A stretch of 64,000 nucleotides of DNA from NCBI GenBank assembly GCA_028023455.1, contig JAQFVV010006717.1, positions 368,886 through 432,885 of the forward strand, written 5' to 3'. Origin of the DNA: Epiperipatus broadwayi (lineage: Eukaryota; Onychophora; Udeonychophora; Euonychophora; Peripatidae). The notes under the pieces were generated by a model that did not search any database, was not told the DNA's origin, and saw nothing but the letters and a program-made list of their open reading frames with translations. Shown here piece by piece: positions 22,230-36,729 of this stretch (positions are counted from its first letter, which is position 1; each line of letters opens with the position of its first letter). The position numbers and the translations under genes were made by a program.

Positions 22230-24246
22230 ATGAGACAATTTAGACAGAATAGGTCAAATTTCTATTGTAAAAAATATGAAAGAAAATTAAAGTGGTTGTT
22301 TGGGAAAGTTAGTAAAATTTATTGTACTGATAAAGGGTATGAGAATAATGTTTCTGAGAATAGAGTTGTTAATCTTTCTGATTTGAAGTTAAATGATAGA
22401 GAATTAGATATTCTTGGTAAAGGCCCTAATTTTGTTCCATTTCATTCAAAAAATATAATTTTTGATACAATTTCGTCAATTGAATCTAGTAATTTGAGTG
22501 ATGAGCAGAAAGTTTGTATTCAATCGATTTTGAATAAAAGTTTAAAAAGGAAAGAAAAATTTGTTATTAATCATGCTGAAAGTAAACATCTCAAGAATAG
22601 GTTAATTGCCAATGATGTAACCATTTCTCGTAAAGACAAAGCAGGTAGGTTTTTTATTATGAAAGGAGATGATTTCAAAGAGAAAATGGATAGAGAATTA
22701 AATAATGGTAAATATATGTTGTTAGATAAAGATCCAGGTAATTTGAATAAAAGAAAATTGATAGATATTGTGAAGAAAATAGTTAATTTAAAAATTTTTA
22801 ATAGAGTAGATTATTTAAAATGCTATCCTAATGATTTTACATCAGCTAAGTTGTTTGTGAATATTAAAACTCATAAAGATGGTTTTCCTTTAAGATTTAT
22901 TTTTGATTTTACAGGTAGTGTTGTAGAGTGTATTTCTAGATTCTTGAGTAATTTTTTAAAACAATTTGTTGATTTTGGTCAGTACACAGTTTCTTCTTCT
23001 TTTGAGGCTTTTGATAAGATTAATAATTTTAAAATGGAAAGTAATTGGTTATTTGGAAGTTTAGATATTGAAAATATGTATCAGTCTGTTAATAGGTTAA
23101 GCAGTATTGATGTCCTTTTGTCTGTATTGATTAAGAAAAGTTCTTTATCAAAAAATAAAATTAAGGTAATTAAAGATTTGCTTTTGTTATTGGAAGATTC
23201 TATGTATTTTACTTATAAAGGTAATTTTTATAAGATTAAAGAAAGGTGGATAATAGGTTATATTATTTCTTCTTTAGTATGTTCAGTTTATATTAGTTTT
23301 ATGGAAGAGGGAATTATTATTAAAAAAATTGTTTATATGTAAAATTATTTGTCAGATATGTTGATGATTGTTTATTTATAGTTGAGAATGATAAATTGAA
23401 GGAATTTGTAAATGAGTTTAATTGTTTTGATCCTTCTATAAAATTTGTGTTAGAAGGAGGGGGGGTAGATTTTGGTAAGTAAATTTTTTAGATTTTTTGG
23501 TGATTAGAAATGTAGATACTAATTGTTTATTGTGTAGCCATTTAGTTAAAAGTAAATAATTAAGATCTATATTTAAACCTGATAGCTATCAGTCTGTATC
23601 TCATAAAGTAGCTGCTTTAAGGAATTATTGTCATAGAAATATTAAATTAAATAATTCTAGTGGGGTAGCTTTGTTTCAGAAAAAAAACAATTTTATAAAG
23701 ATTACTTGAGTGTTGGATACTCTGATAAATTTGTTAAAAGTATTTTATTTATTAGTAATATTTGTAAGGATGTAAAGATTAAAGAAAAACATGATTTTAT
23801 TTCTTTGCCATTTAAATTATCTTCTTATAAAATTGTGTGTAGAAATAGTAAATTGTTTGGAAATAAAAATTGCTTGGAAAAGGGGTGTTACATTGAATAA
23901 TTTATTAAATAATACAAAGGAAGTTTTTGATAGAAAGACTATTCCTGGTGTAGTATATTTTATTCCTTGTTTATTTTGTAATAAGGTTTACATAGGTCAG
24001 AGTAGTTTGAGTTTAAATGAAAGATTAAAGGTTCATAAAAGTAGAGTTAAAAATAGATATCTTCGTTCTGCTTTGTATGTCCATGAAAAAGATACAGGCC
24101 ACACTATTGATTTTGATGAAGCTAAGGTTGTCTTCTTTGAGAGAAATGAAATCAAAAGAAGAATTAAAGAGTCTTTATTATTGAAAATTATTATTCTGAA
24201 GCAATTAACTTATGTTCTTTTAATATTAAGGGTGGATGGGAAGTGA
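22230..24246 (+). pseudogene. Penelope-like RT / GIY-YIG protein, copy B (frameshifted)
   Basis: The first 370 codons (22230-23342) run without a break from MRQFRQNRSNF through FGSLDIENMYQSV to just before the catalytic box, where loss of one base in an A-run gives a stop. YVDD is still readable at 23357-23368 in the shifted frame. Further stops follow (near 23480 and 23560). The C-terminal piece, ORF 23791-24246, holds GVVYFIPCLFCNKVYIGQSS and then LNERLKVHKSR, the Y...YIG and Arg/His positions of GIY-YIG nucleases. The breaks differ from those of copy A, so the two copies decayed independently. Confidence 0.83.
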
Positions 24247-24303
24247 ATGGATCTGTGGGTAGTTTTTAATATTGTATATATATTGTGTAGTTTTTGTAGT
24301 TTG

Positions 24304-25020
<717 letters not shown>

Positions 25021-25399
25021 GAGTGAGTGGAAAAGAACAGCCTTTTTAAATAATTTTTTTTCAAAATGAAACTTTTATTAATTGCTTTTACAAAACAGAT
25101 TTTAATGTTTTTAATATTACTTTTTCACACTTTTTTTTTAAATCAACTTAATATCATAAAGCCATGTTTCACCTTTTTTTTTTTGCTCCAATATTATAAA
25201 ACTAAAACTATATCGATGTTTTTTTTTTTTCCATACTTATTTATAACCATGTGAAGAAGTATAGCACAAACATTGTCCCTGTAATAGTTTTTAATAAATT
25301 TGTATAGAATGTATAAATTGCAGATAATATTACATATATTGACTCTTCAAATATGAACAACAACATTTTTCACATATTTTTTTTAACTTCAGAAAAAGT

Positions 25400-26950
25400 T
25401 TGAAATTTATTTTTCTGCTATTTTTTTAAGTTTCACAGAAATTTGAATTCTGCAACAATTTATAAATATTTTAAATATAAGTTTTAACTTTTGATGACAT
25501 TAAAAATGTAAGGCTATATTTATTAATTTGTAAAATTAAGATACTTTTATTTAAACACATCATTTTTACTAATTCTTACATCAGTTAAGTATTTTTTATT
25601 TTGCCATGCTTTTATTTAAGTCTCTTGAATTCTGTCACTATATTTTAAAATTAAAATTCATTTTTAAGCATATATTTTTAATAATTCTTACTTTGGTTTA
25701 GTATATTAATTTGTTTTTATTTTGTCAAATATTAATATTTGCTAAATTATGAAAACTATTTGTGAGGTTTTTTTCATTTAACATAATATCTGTCATGTTG
25801 TGATTTTAATACTTTCTAATTAACATTTTATTAAATGATAGTAATTTGTTCCTGTTGTTTTTTTATTAATATTTGCTAAACTCTAATTATTTGTTTTGAA
25901 ATTCATAATTTTTTTGCTGCCATAGTTTAAATTTAATGTAGTTTCATCTAAATATATATTATTTATATTAACACTTACATTAGTTTATGCATTTTTTTCT
26001 GCTTAATGTGTTTTTATTAACGTTTTGCTTCACCAAAATCATATAAAGAAATCCAGAAAAAGTGTTGAAGTTAACTTGTTTGTTTAACCATCTCTTAAGA
26101 TATTTTGTTAATTCTTGTTTTTTAAATAACAATATCTATATTCTAATATTTTCAGTCCAAAAATAACTTAAAGACATCAGTATAATCAAAAATGTGGTGA
26201 CTAAAGATTTTTAGACAAGCTTTGATAATCATGATGTGGGTTTCCTTATTGCATCAAATTTCACATGCTTTATTAGATTACTTCAATAAAATATTTTGAA
26301 TGACTTAAATAATTGAAATTTGTGTTAAGTTTATTAAGATTCATGATTATTTTAGACAATAAATATGTAATAATTATTAAAAATAAATATTATACATGGT
26401 CACACATTTATTTTCTATCTATATGTTTTATTTTAAAGTAGAAGATAATAAATTCCTGTAAAATGTAAACAGAGCAAATTGTGAGGTTCTGGTAAACACA
26501 CCTTTGTAAGTAAAATGTGATAGATTTATGAGTATTGATATTTATTTGTTCATATTTTAAACACAGAATACCAATAAAAAGATTGTGTTAATTTTAGGAA
26601 ATGATATCAACTTCCAAATGAAAGATGAAAATATTCATTCTATTTATTGCAATGCTATTTTTTTCCAATATTTTTAAGGTTTAAGTACAATTTTTTAAAT
26701 TTTATTTTGTTTGTAAACATAAATTTGTACCCAATTGTGTCCAATTTTTGATGTTCTGTTATAGAATAATGGTTTCAAACTAAAATTAAATGTTGAAAAC
26801 TTACAAAGCTCTTATCAGGAACTATATTAAATCCGTCAGCATGTTAAGGGGTAAATTTTATGTTAGTTTAGTATTATGACAAATATTAATATATGCTAAA
26901 CTCTAAATAAAATTAATGTAAAAGTATTAAAATCCCCCAGCAAATAACAT
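25400..26950 (+). repeat. AT-rich degenerate repeat tract
   Basis: Related words recur at irregular spacing: TTTAGTATATTAATTTG, CAAATATTAATATTTGCTAA, CTAAACTCTAATTATTTG, TTTGAAATTCATAA. The same words reappear at 29.3-29.6 kb and, reversed, at 6.6-7.0 kb. I read this as an old, diverged dispersed or satellite-like repeat with no coding content. Boundaries are approximate. Confidence 0.4.
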
Positions 26951-27599
26951 GTAAACTAATGATCAGCAAACAATTCTTTTCTTATGTTTGCTACTGATGG
27001 CTAGTTTACATATAGCTAACTAGGGTTTGTGTTAGTTCCACATTAATTTAATCTATATTCAAGCTATTAAAATGTTACATTTAAACTTTAATTATTGATT
27101 TTCTTTTTTATATTAATATTGTAATGATCCAGAGAATAGGGACTTAATGTAATCTACACTACAGGATGCCACTAGGCAATTGAACCTAGAAAATTTATAA
27201 AGTAGGCAGATACGTAAGTCAAAAAAATTTTTTTATTTTATATATTTTGATTCCGGTCATTAGCCCATTGTCACTAGCTCAGTGGAATAGCAGAGATTTA
27301 TATTTTATAATAAATTCTTATCTAAGAATATATAAAATAGAATAAAATAAGCCACTACCAGTAATTATACACACAAACATTTATTTACGCACATATATAA
27401 TATTTAAAATTGTTTTAGTATCAGTTTTACATTTTAAAATTTAATTTACATTTTTAACTTTGATTTTTGATTTTAATTTACATTTAATTTTTATAAATTT
27501 ATATTTTAATTTTTATAAGTTTGCACAGATAGGTTTATAAAAGTTTGTTTTATAATGTTGAGTACAGATTGGTTACATAGATTACATGGTTAAAACATT
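26951..27599. other. AT-rich DNA with no supported gene
   Basis: No ORF or element edge recognised. Confidence 0.55.
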
Positions 27600-28290
27600 T
27601 CAAATTAAACATCACCGATCAAAATACAAAGTCATTGATAATGTCAATTGCAGAGGGAATACAAGAAACCCAATAGCATTCATCATAAGATGCCACATTG
27701 ACATTGATGACTTATATATTCCAATCAAATATGAAAACCACAAACATAAGTAACCGATAACGAATCCATGTAATGTCCATACCCAACTTAAATTTAATGC
27801 ATTTTTATTTAGAGTGTCGAGTATGAATAGACTACATAGATTTGCATTTGAAAAGAAAATATTCTATCCTCATTTAACCTTAGGTCAAAAGTTCGCAGTC
27901 AGACCAATGTCAATCCATCTGATATATCGATGCATTCAATGTAACATGAATACGGCAGCACAAAAGGTTAAGAGGAGAAATTGCCTTTCATCAGATAGAA
28001 ATACTACATCTATCTGACAAGAAGAGCAATTAAAAAAAACTTGATAGGAAAAAACTGCGGTCATTTTGCCGACTTACGATTGCATTCCATAGGCAAAAAG
28101 GAAGTGTGCAGCAAAGCGATTCTGCCCATAGCGAATCTCATACTACATCTACTAATTACACCAATATGTCCAATCCATTGACCTAATTCAACTACAAAAT
28201 GAATAATCTAAGATTACCCTCCCCTAATAAAACTTTACAAATCTATACAACCATTCACACCCGACTTAAGTTTAACATTTATATAATGTT
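27600..28290. other. Higher-complexity block of unknown origin
   Basis: Less AT-rich than its surroundings, with a 67-codon plus-strand ORF (27814-28017, containing LTLGQKFAVRPMSIHLIY) that matches nothing I know. A loosely repeated word (ACCCAACTTAAATTTAATGC near 27781 and ACCCGACTTAAGTTTAACAT near 28260) brackets about 480 bp, which could mark a small element. Not enough to assign a class. Confidence 0.3.
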
Positions 28291-28334
28291 AAATTAGCAA
28301 AAAACAAAAATCATAAATAAAACTTAAAAGAACC

Positions 28335-28365
28335 AATAAATAAATAAATAAATAAATAAATAAAT
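28335..28365 (+). repeat. (AAAT)n microsatellite
   Basis: About seven to eight AAAT units. Confidence 0.85.
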
Positions 28366-29200
28366 GAAAATGAATAAAAAAAAGAAATACATCAATAAAA
28401 AGAATTAATAAGGAATTTAGTTTGGTCAGATAGGATTCTATTTCTATTTTTTTAAAATACTGGGAAAGTTTATATTTTAAAGTTCTTAGTGTTTTCAAAT
28501 TAATATTCATTTAAGTTCATAATGTGTTTACAGTTTTAGAAATGTTTATTAGTTATCCTTTGCTTGCCATTTGGAATTGAGCGTTAAAATCCCTCGATGA
28601 TCCTGTGGTCCTCAATATAGGAAAAGCGATGTTTCATTTTCTTTTTTTTGTAACAACTGAAGGAATTGAAAGTGCATCTTTCAATCCCTTCACCTCCGGC
28701 TCTGCAAATTAACACATCTCAGACTTCCCTTAAATTTTCATCACTCACTAAAAATTTTATTATCAAAGTTTTTCTTTTATATGTAACTTTGGGATCCAAT
28801 GGACATTATGTCATCAAGGATGATGATCCTTCCATTGAGGTCTGATTCCCTGATGGATCTCTTTCATTGGTCATTAGTTTCTATTGTTTTCCTATCTGAC
28901 CATTGCTTATACATTTAAATGCCCAAGGGCTAGTTCACTTGGACTAATTAAAATAATCATTTCCATTTTTTCAATAACATTAATTAATTTGTTTTGTACA
29001 AACTTAGACATATTTTTATCTTTAAATCTTTTTAAGTTTTTTGCTTTTAAAATACTTTTTCTATTGTTAATAAAGTTTCTTTTTTTAATAATTTTTTTCA
29101 TCTGTGCGATTTTATATATATAAATATGAGTTTAGTATAGGATTTTAATTTTCAATTTTTAATTCTTAAAAAAGAAGTTTTATTTGTGGATTTTTATTTT
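28366..29200. other. AT-rich DNA with no supported gene
   Basis: The overlapping plus (28884-29123) and minus (28907-29101) ORFs are low-complexity Phe/Leu/Ile- or Lys-rich and have no support. Confidence 0.5.
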
Positions 29201-29720
29201 TTTCATGTTTACTAATAAAAAAAATAATGTAACATCGTATGTGCCTGTTACAATATATTCATAGTGTTTTGATTTTAATATTGATATTTACTGTTTTAGT
29301 AGATAATAGCAATTTGTTTATTTTATTTTATCAAATAATATTTGTTAAACTCTAAATATTGGTTTTGAAATTTTTATTTTATTTTGCCACCATATTAGAA
29401 AATTAAAATACTTTTCTTCAAGCACATTTTAGTTTATTCTTATATTAGTGCATGTATTCTGCTACCTTATTTTTAAATTAAAATAATTTATTTTAAAGAG
29501 GTTTTTTTATCAATTCTTTTGTTAATTTTGTAATTTGTTTTTTTTTTTTTTTGCTTTGTTGTTGTTGTTTTCAAATATTAACATTTGCTAAATACTAAAT
29601 CTTTTTTATTTATTTAATTTAATATCCATAGTGTTTTGATTTTACTGTTTGCTAATTATTATTTTAATAGACAATTTAGAAATTTTTTTCTCAATCTCTT
29701 TTAGGTTAAAAATTTGTTTT
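29201..29720 (+). repeat. AT-rich degenerate repeat, second tract
   Basis: TTTGTTAAACTCTAAATATT, TTTTGCCACCATATTAGAAA and CAAATATTAACATTTGCTAA parallel words at 25.7-26.0 kb in the same order. Confidence 0.4.
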
Positions 29721-31610
29721 GGAGACCAAATATCAGAAATAGTATTATAGGGAATTTTTTAAAAATCTCTTTATTTTATTTTTAAAATTTTTCATGTAAT
29801 TTAAAATATTTTACTTAGACTAAACAAGAAAGTTGGAATCAGTTTTATAAGCACGTTGAATGTAATATCAAAGATTGATTATTAGTAGTTTGTGGCAGTA
29901 GTGCTTTTGTGATTCCCCATCCATAATATTGAGCATTTACTAAAATGGCACCATTTTTTTTACTTCCAGCTATAGATTTTAAATATTATTAAGAATTATA
30001 TATATATATATATTATTTTTAAAGTTGCCCCATTAGTTGTGTTGATTTTAATCTATTATTTTGCATTACTTATTTTAACTTCCCTAAAATAGATATTGTA
30101 GCAGTATAAAAGGGGCTAATTTCATTTTAATAATACTTAAAGTATATAACCTAGTTACATTATTTATAAAGCCAAAACTGTATACAAACAGGTTCATTGT
30201 ACCAATACATCTGTAAATATATGACAGATCATGACTTTATAAGTGTAACTTTGAATCTAAAACACTATTTTCTAAATTAATGGGAATCAACTATCATATA
30301 AAATCTAATTTAAAATCAAAGGGACATTTTATTGAATCCTAATTATATTTCATAAATAAATAATCTAATGTGTTTCAATAAACTATCCTTTTTATGTTAA
30401 GGGTAAAATGCACTACAATTAAGCTCAAAGTTTATTTAAATGTTGTTTCAAGTATCTCAGGATAAAGTAAAATAACTGTATTAATAATTATAATCATGTG
30501 AAGCAAAACTTTTGATAAGGGATGCGATCTTTAAAAAAAATAATATGAAGGCATTTTTAATTAAAATCATATTTTATTTACATTAAACCAAAAAATGACA
30601 ATAATATAATAATTTTACATTTTAATTATTATTTCTTTTATTATTTCCATTTTATAAAAAAAAAATTATAATATCATACTTGGATAAGAATCATTATTTT
30701 GGTCCTATAGTATTAACAGAGGTCATATATATTATTTAGTTTATTTAAGCATTAAATGAATTGAGATTATATGAATGTTTTCATAGGTGAATCATTTTAG
30801 TAATTCTCTAACTATATGAACTTATCTTTAAACATACATATATCTTTTTTTTTGTAAACACTATTTTTGTAATAATTACAACAGATCCTTTATATCCAGT
30901 GGATGAAATATAGAATTTATTTGTATTATATGAATACTTACATTGGCTTCACTAAGTATCAATGTTCTAAAAAGGGTTAGATAAATGTGTACCACAGCAC
31001 AATTAACATGAAGCCACCATTTTAAAATATATACAAAAGACTTTACCCAAGTCTATTGCAAAATTCATTATCCTTTGAAGACATACTCTCAATGATTAAA
31101 TAAGGTTTATGAGTTAGATTAAAAAAATAATTATAATGGTTTTATAATATAGGTAGCCTTTTGTTAAATAAGACATTTATTCATAACTAAAGTTAACTTA
31201 TTCACACCAATAAATAAATATGTGTAGAATATAGGGGATTTATTACACAAGTACTAAATTAAACACCCATTTTTCATTTTCTAAATTTTCAATAGAGAAT
31301 GCTTTAAAAAAGGAAATTAAAATATGTACAAAATAAAAAAAAAATCACTCTGTTGTTAAATTTGATTAGTCATGTTATTTACAATTCATGGATGTAGTTT
31401 GTGCCATCTTTTGGTCAATTTTGGTCACATTTTTTTTATTTTAGGTATATTTTATAGGAAATTAACAATTTAAAATTTTAGTTCTAAAAAGATCACATAT
31501 GGTGATATATTTTGAAAAAAAAAAGATCAATTTTCATTGCTGCATATTGGTGTGCAGGCCAGCCTTTTTTCTGATTGGATGGCTTCCAACTATGGAAAAT
31601 GTGCCACATG
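29721..31610. other. AT-rich DNA with no supported gene
   Basis: Short TA runs (about 29997-30013) only. Confidence 0.55.
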
Positions 31611-32090
31611 GATTTCTAAATGACAAAGTCAGAAATCAAAACAAATGTTTTTTGCATTCACAATTGATTTTGAATGTAAATAAATATATTTATCATAATT
31701 TTTTACATTCATAATTAAGATGTTACATTACTTTATCGAAATATAAAGTTTGATTCAAAAATGTTAAAATTTTACAAGGAAAATAAGTGTGGGAAAGTGA
31801 CTGCTCTTCAAGAGAAATGGTGAGTGACCACTACTGACTGTAATTTGCATATCAGGCATTTCTAAATGACAATGTCAGAAATCAAACTGAAATATTTTAC
31901 ACATTTGTAATTGATTTTGAACATAAATAAATATATTTATCTTAATTTTTTACATTTATAATTAAGATTTTACATTACTTTATTGAAATATAAAGTTTGA
32001 TTTAAAAATGTTTTAATTTTACAAAGAAAATAAGTGTGGAAAAGTGGCAAGCTCTTCAAGGTAAATGAATGTGGTTGACCACTACAAAAC
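31611..32090 (+). repeat. Tandem duplication, period 245 bp
   Basis: The unit from ATTTCTAAATGACAAAGTCA (31612) to GTGACCACTAC is repeated from ATTTCTAAATGACAATGTCA (31858) to TTGACCACTACA. The two units differ by scattered substitutions and small indels. No coding content. Confidence 0.8.
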
Positions 32091-32471
32091 TAAATAATGA
32101 GACACCAGCATTCACATAGATTGGTTGAAATATAATTATTTTGTTTTACCACTGTCTATTTTTCAAATGTTTTTCTTATATTTTTATTCAGTTATTAACA
32201 TTATTTTTAATTTTTTCTTACATTTTACCAATTTGAATCTAAAATTATTCAATTTTTAGAAGCCGAATTGAAACAATTGTTTATTTTAGATCAATATTTT
32301 ATCAATAGAAACTGACTGGAAATAAAACTGATAAATAATTGTTCTCAGATTTAAGTAATGGACCAATACAAAAATTAGATAAAGGTTTTAGAAGTTGATG
32401 TTGGCACCTAAAGGGTTAATAATATTTTGACCTTTCTCTTTATATTTTTATTTTTTTCTCTTTTCTTATAG

Positions 32472-32541
32472 AACTTTTAAGTTCATGGTGTTATCTTCAT
32501 ATCTTGGTCCCACAATGATTCCAATGAGAAGACTGATAACA
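32472..32541 (+). other. Possible host exon (70 bp)
   Basis: A strong pyrimidine tract and acceptor (TTCTCTTTTCTTATAG) precede the block and a good donor (GTAAGA) follows it. With one leading base the frame reads TFKFMVLSSYLGPTMIPMRR then LIT, without a stop. The composition is more protein-like than the flanks. The family is not recognised, and 23 codons is short, so this may be chance. If real, it lies on the plus strand and its gene would span the retroelement cluster to the right. Confidence 0.3.
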
Positions 32542-35500
32542 GTAAGATTTCCAAAAGAACCATTGCTTTATGTGATAAACAATTTTAAAAGTTAAATAGT
32601 CTATTGTTCAAGCACTTGTCTTTTTTTCTTTTTAAAATAATTATAGTTGATATTTGGTGTTAATCAGTAGTTCTTGGAAGCTTTTATTCAATTGTTATGT
32701 TGACAACTTTTCCCCATAGAGTCAGATAGACTGTAGTTTTTTATTTTTTTTATCTTTAAGTATGCATTTTGTGATGACTTCTCAGGCCAAATGGATTGAT
32801 GAGTAACAAACAAAACAAGATTTAACAAAACTTCAGACAACTTGACCTCTTAGTCACATATACTCATAGTTTGCTTGCACATTATAATGAATTTATTCCT
32901 TTATAATTTAGCAATGTGAAATCAAAACAGTAAAACAAAAATTTTGTTTACAAGAAAGAAGGATAAGTAAAAGAATAATTATGATGCCTCTTCATATATT
33001 TCTTTATTCCTATATCTATCTTATTGCATCAGCATTTCCATGACATTTTTTGAATAAATCCTGATCCATGTGTACTAGATGATAATCTTTTTGAATGTTG
33101 CAGCATTGAAAATAAAGCATTACATATTTATATTTTGTAATAAAAATAAATAAATAAACAATCTTAAACAAATTTTATGTAAAAAGAAATAAATAATGCC
33201 TCCATCTTTTTCATAACCTATCTGCACACAGACATACACACATTCTATGGTTAATATTATATTTAAACTAATTACCAATAGAAATTCAACCCATGCTTAG
33301 CCTTCTTTTTATTACTATATTGTATTTTATTTCATAATATAAAATGGAAAAAAAATATTAACTTTATACAAATAATAACGAAAATTAGAAAGAATTACTT
33401 AATTTTAATATATATAAATTTAAGTGCAAATCAAATTGCTATATTATATTTATATCAAAAACAATTTGTACAACTATAGATATGTAAGGAAGTTATAAGA
33501 TATTTATTTAATTTTAAGGCAAATATTTTTTCTTCCCCTTTTTTTAAAGTTTATTTCTTAAAACTACATATTTTGAGAATTGGACTGGTTCTAATCCTTA
33601 CAATGCATATATATATATATATTAATGAAGTGTACGATCATTAGGAAGAATTAAATGGCCAAGCTAATCTATGAGTCCTACCCTGTTTAAAATGCATTAT
33701 AGAAGCTATTTATATATATTTTCCAATATTGATAACCATAAATTGAATTAAAATTCAGTGATAAATATTATATATAGAGAGAGGAATGTACAAATGTATA
33801 ATAATAATGCAATGATTAAAATCAATATAACAATCAAGCAAATTTATGACGATTGAAAAACATATTTGATATTTTGAAAGATTTAAATTTGCTTTCTGAA
33901 TTGTAAAAAATATTGTTTAATATAATAAAATGCTTGTAAATAGTTTATTATTTATAAAGATTAGAAAAATTGAGGCAACTAAAATTATAACGTTTATATA
34001 TTTCATATAGATAAATATTTAAAAGAGTGAATAACGCTTGCCGAAGACTATATTGAAAAATCTAACTGTTAACACATGTTACAGTTGATATTTACATTAT
34101 GAGTCATTACCATATTTTTTTTCTAATTTACAATCTATCATCGAAAGATATAAAAAAAATATACATATATGTGTTAATTCCAATTTGTAAATATATACCA
34201 TTTTTTGTGAACAAATAGATTAAAATTATTATGCAGATTAGGATGGCACTAACAGTAGTATATTTAATTTCTCTTACGTGTTCTAAATTAAAAGCCAGTG
34301 CTATATTTACCCAAAAATCTGCTTAATGAACAAAAAAGTGTTATTTAAGCAATAAAAAATGATGAAGTTGAAGTGTTATCATAAAGTGAAAAAAAAAAGC
34401 TTGAAAATAAATATACCCAAGAGAGTAGACTTTTTAAACAAACAGATCGGTCGAAACTGCAAGTTTAATTTGATTTGTTTGATAGTGAAGTTAAATCTTT
34501 TTTTCAATGTTAAACAGCTTAACAATTTTAACGGAAAAGTTTGCGTAACTATCACAATTGATTACATTCTTTTTGTGTAAAATTTAAATATTTTATAAAA
34601 TAAATAAATAACTATGCAAATTAAACACATTATTTCTTTTTTTCTCCTCTTGCTTTAAAATATTTTTTAGCGCTTCAAGTCTTTAATCTATTGTGTGACA
34701 TGTTAAATTAAATAATATTTATATATACTCGTATATATTTTTTATAAACATTAAAAATTATATAGTAATTTAAAAAAAAAACTTAATGTAATTAATTAGC
34801 ATTAAATATACAAGACTGAGTTTTTAATTTATTTAATAAAGGTTATAAAACAGCATTCACGCACACGCATATATATATATATAGTACGATAGAACTGCTA
34901 CCGTACCTGTGACAATGACAAAATATTTGTACGGATGCGAAGTGTTATACTTAAGCTACATGATCAAACACTTTTTTGACAATAAAAAAAATGTCTTTGA
35001 AAACATTAAACAGTACAATAAACCAACTGAATGCTTCAATCCCATTTTTAATTTTTTTAAACTACAATCATTATTTTATTTTAATATTGTCATGTAATTC
35101 TAATATCTTTTTATAATTCCCTTAACCTTTTTCTCTTTCTTCACCTTATTAATTTTCTTTTCAAAATACATTTGTTTTTCTTTTTTTTTTTTTTTGTAAA
35201 TTTCTCTTAATATTATTCAACTTCAAAATAAATATTCAATTTTCCTTTCATCTTAACACAAAATTACAGTTCAAATTCAATATCTCTATTTAACCTTCTT
35301 TTTTGTCTACAAAATGCGTATCTTTAATCTAACTATTACATGTTTTTGCCTTTATTCTTGTCCAGCTGTCTTCCAATAAAACTTGTAATTCGAATTTCAA
35401 CCACTTTCTAATTTTTGATTAACTAGAAATTTTGGAGACATACACATTCCTCATGACTATATTTTTAAAAAAAAATGCAAACAATTTTAGCAAAAAAAAA

Positions 35501-36729
35501 AAAGTAAATAAATTTAAATTTTTAATTCTGCATGGAATTTAGTGTTTTTATGGCACTGTCGTTTATCACTATTAATATATGAAGAGAAAAATAATAATAA
35601 ATAAATTAAAGGAACAAAATATCATACAAACTGAATTCTATATCACAAAATTGCAGTTTTCTAAACAAAATTATAATTAAAAATAAATATCAGACAATAA
35701 AGTTAACTGTAACATTCATCTTCTAACAGAGTCAAATTACCTATGTTTTCCTCCACTTACAAAATTGCAAAAAAATACTTTGTATGAAATACATAAAATA
35801 CATTATTTGTAAAACTCTAAATGTTTTTGAAAATACATTGTTTTTATGTAATTTTATATCATTAAATGTGACATAATGTGACTTTAGACAATGGCTATCT
35901 TCATTAGAATAAAAAGAACAAGAACTTAAGTTTATAAATTTTAGAAAAAAAAATTGATTCTTTAAACTAAACTAACTTGTATTTATTTCTTGAATAGATG
36001 CATTTAAAAAATTACCTTGGAATCAAAAATAGCTTTAAATTTATCAATAGAATTTAATTTTGCACACAAGTGTTTTTTTTTTAAATCTAAAACAAAAAGC
36101 AAAAAAAAAAATTAAAAATTAAGGAAACATTTTTATTTATATAAATGCAATGGAAAAAAAAAAGTTTTTCTTATCTTTAAATGTATTTTTGATATTATAT
36201 GGCCAAATTAAAATGCTCAAATTTAAAAATAGTTCAAAAGTTTTTCAATAAAAAATGTACTGTATTCAAATTTAAAAATAATCCAAGAGATTTTCTAACA
36301 TAAAGTTACACACTTATTTTTATTGCATAATAACAAAAAAAAACATTTTTTAAAGCTACAGAAACATTATTTTTTTGTTTTTTTACTTTATTTACATAAA
36401 TAAAAGTTTTTTTTAAATATTTCTTCATAGTTTTTACTTTTATATTATAAATGTAATTTTTATCCTCTTGTAATTTTCAGTGATTTTTTTAACCCAAACT
36501 TTCATTCAACACAGTTAATTATCCAAAATATATTCTCTATACATTTATCACCTTTTTAATACATTGAAAAAAAAATCATTAACTTTTTATATTAAAACAC
36601 TTATTTATTCCAATAATTTTTTGACCTCAAAAATAATTAAGTAAACTATAATTTTCAATAAACAATTTTCATATATATATATATATGATTTTTTAAAATT
36701 TTCTTAAAAATTCCCTCATAAATTATCTA
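32542..36729. other. Long AT-rich stretch with no supported gene
   Basis: Four kilobases of low-complexity AT DNA with A/T homopolymers and short TA runs. ORFs at 34359-34580 and 34909-35097 show no family features. Confidence 0.55.

Larger units (their letters stand above)
21438..24303 (+). mobile_element. Penelope-like element, copy B (inverted partner)
   Basis: Plus-strand copy starting at the shared palindrome centre with AGGTTGTG. It contains the small ORF, RT and GIY-YIG regions in the same order as copy A. It follows copy A to TTTTGTAGTTT and then breaks off into a (TA)n run, so it lacks the 3' pseudo-LTR. Several frameshifts and stops (near 23330, 23480, 23560) inactivate it. Inverted and partly tandem copies are a known habit of this element class. 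Confidence 0.85.

Noticed and set aside
28884-29123. Overlapping plus and minus ORFs
   Set aside because: Low-complexity Phe/Leu/Ile and Lys/Asn translations of AT-rich DNA.
34359-35097. ORFs of 62-73 codons in the 34-35 kb region
   Set aside because: No family features, no splice or promoter context; expected by chance at this length.
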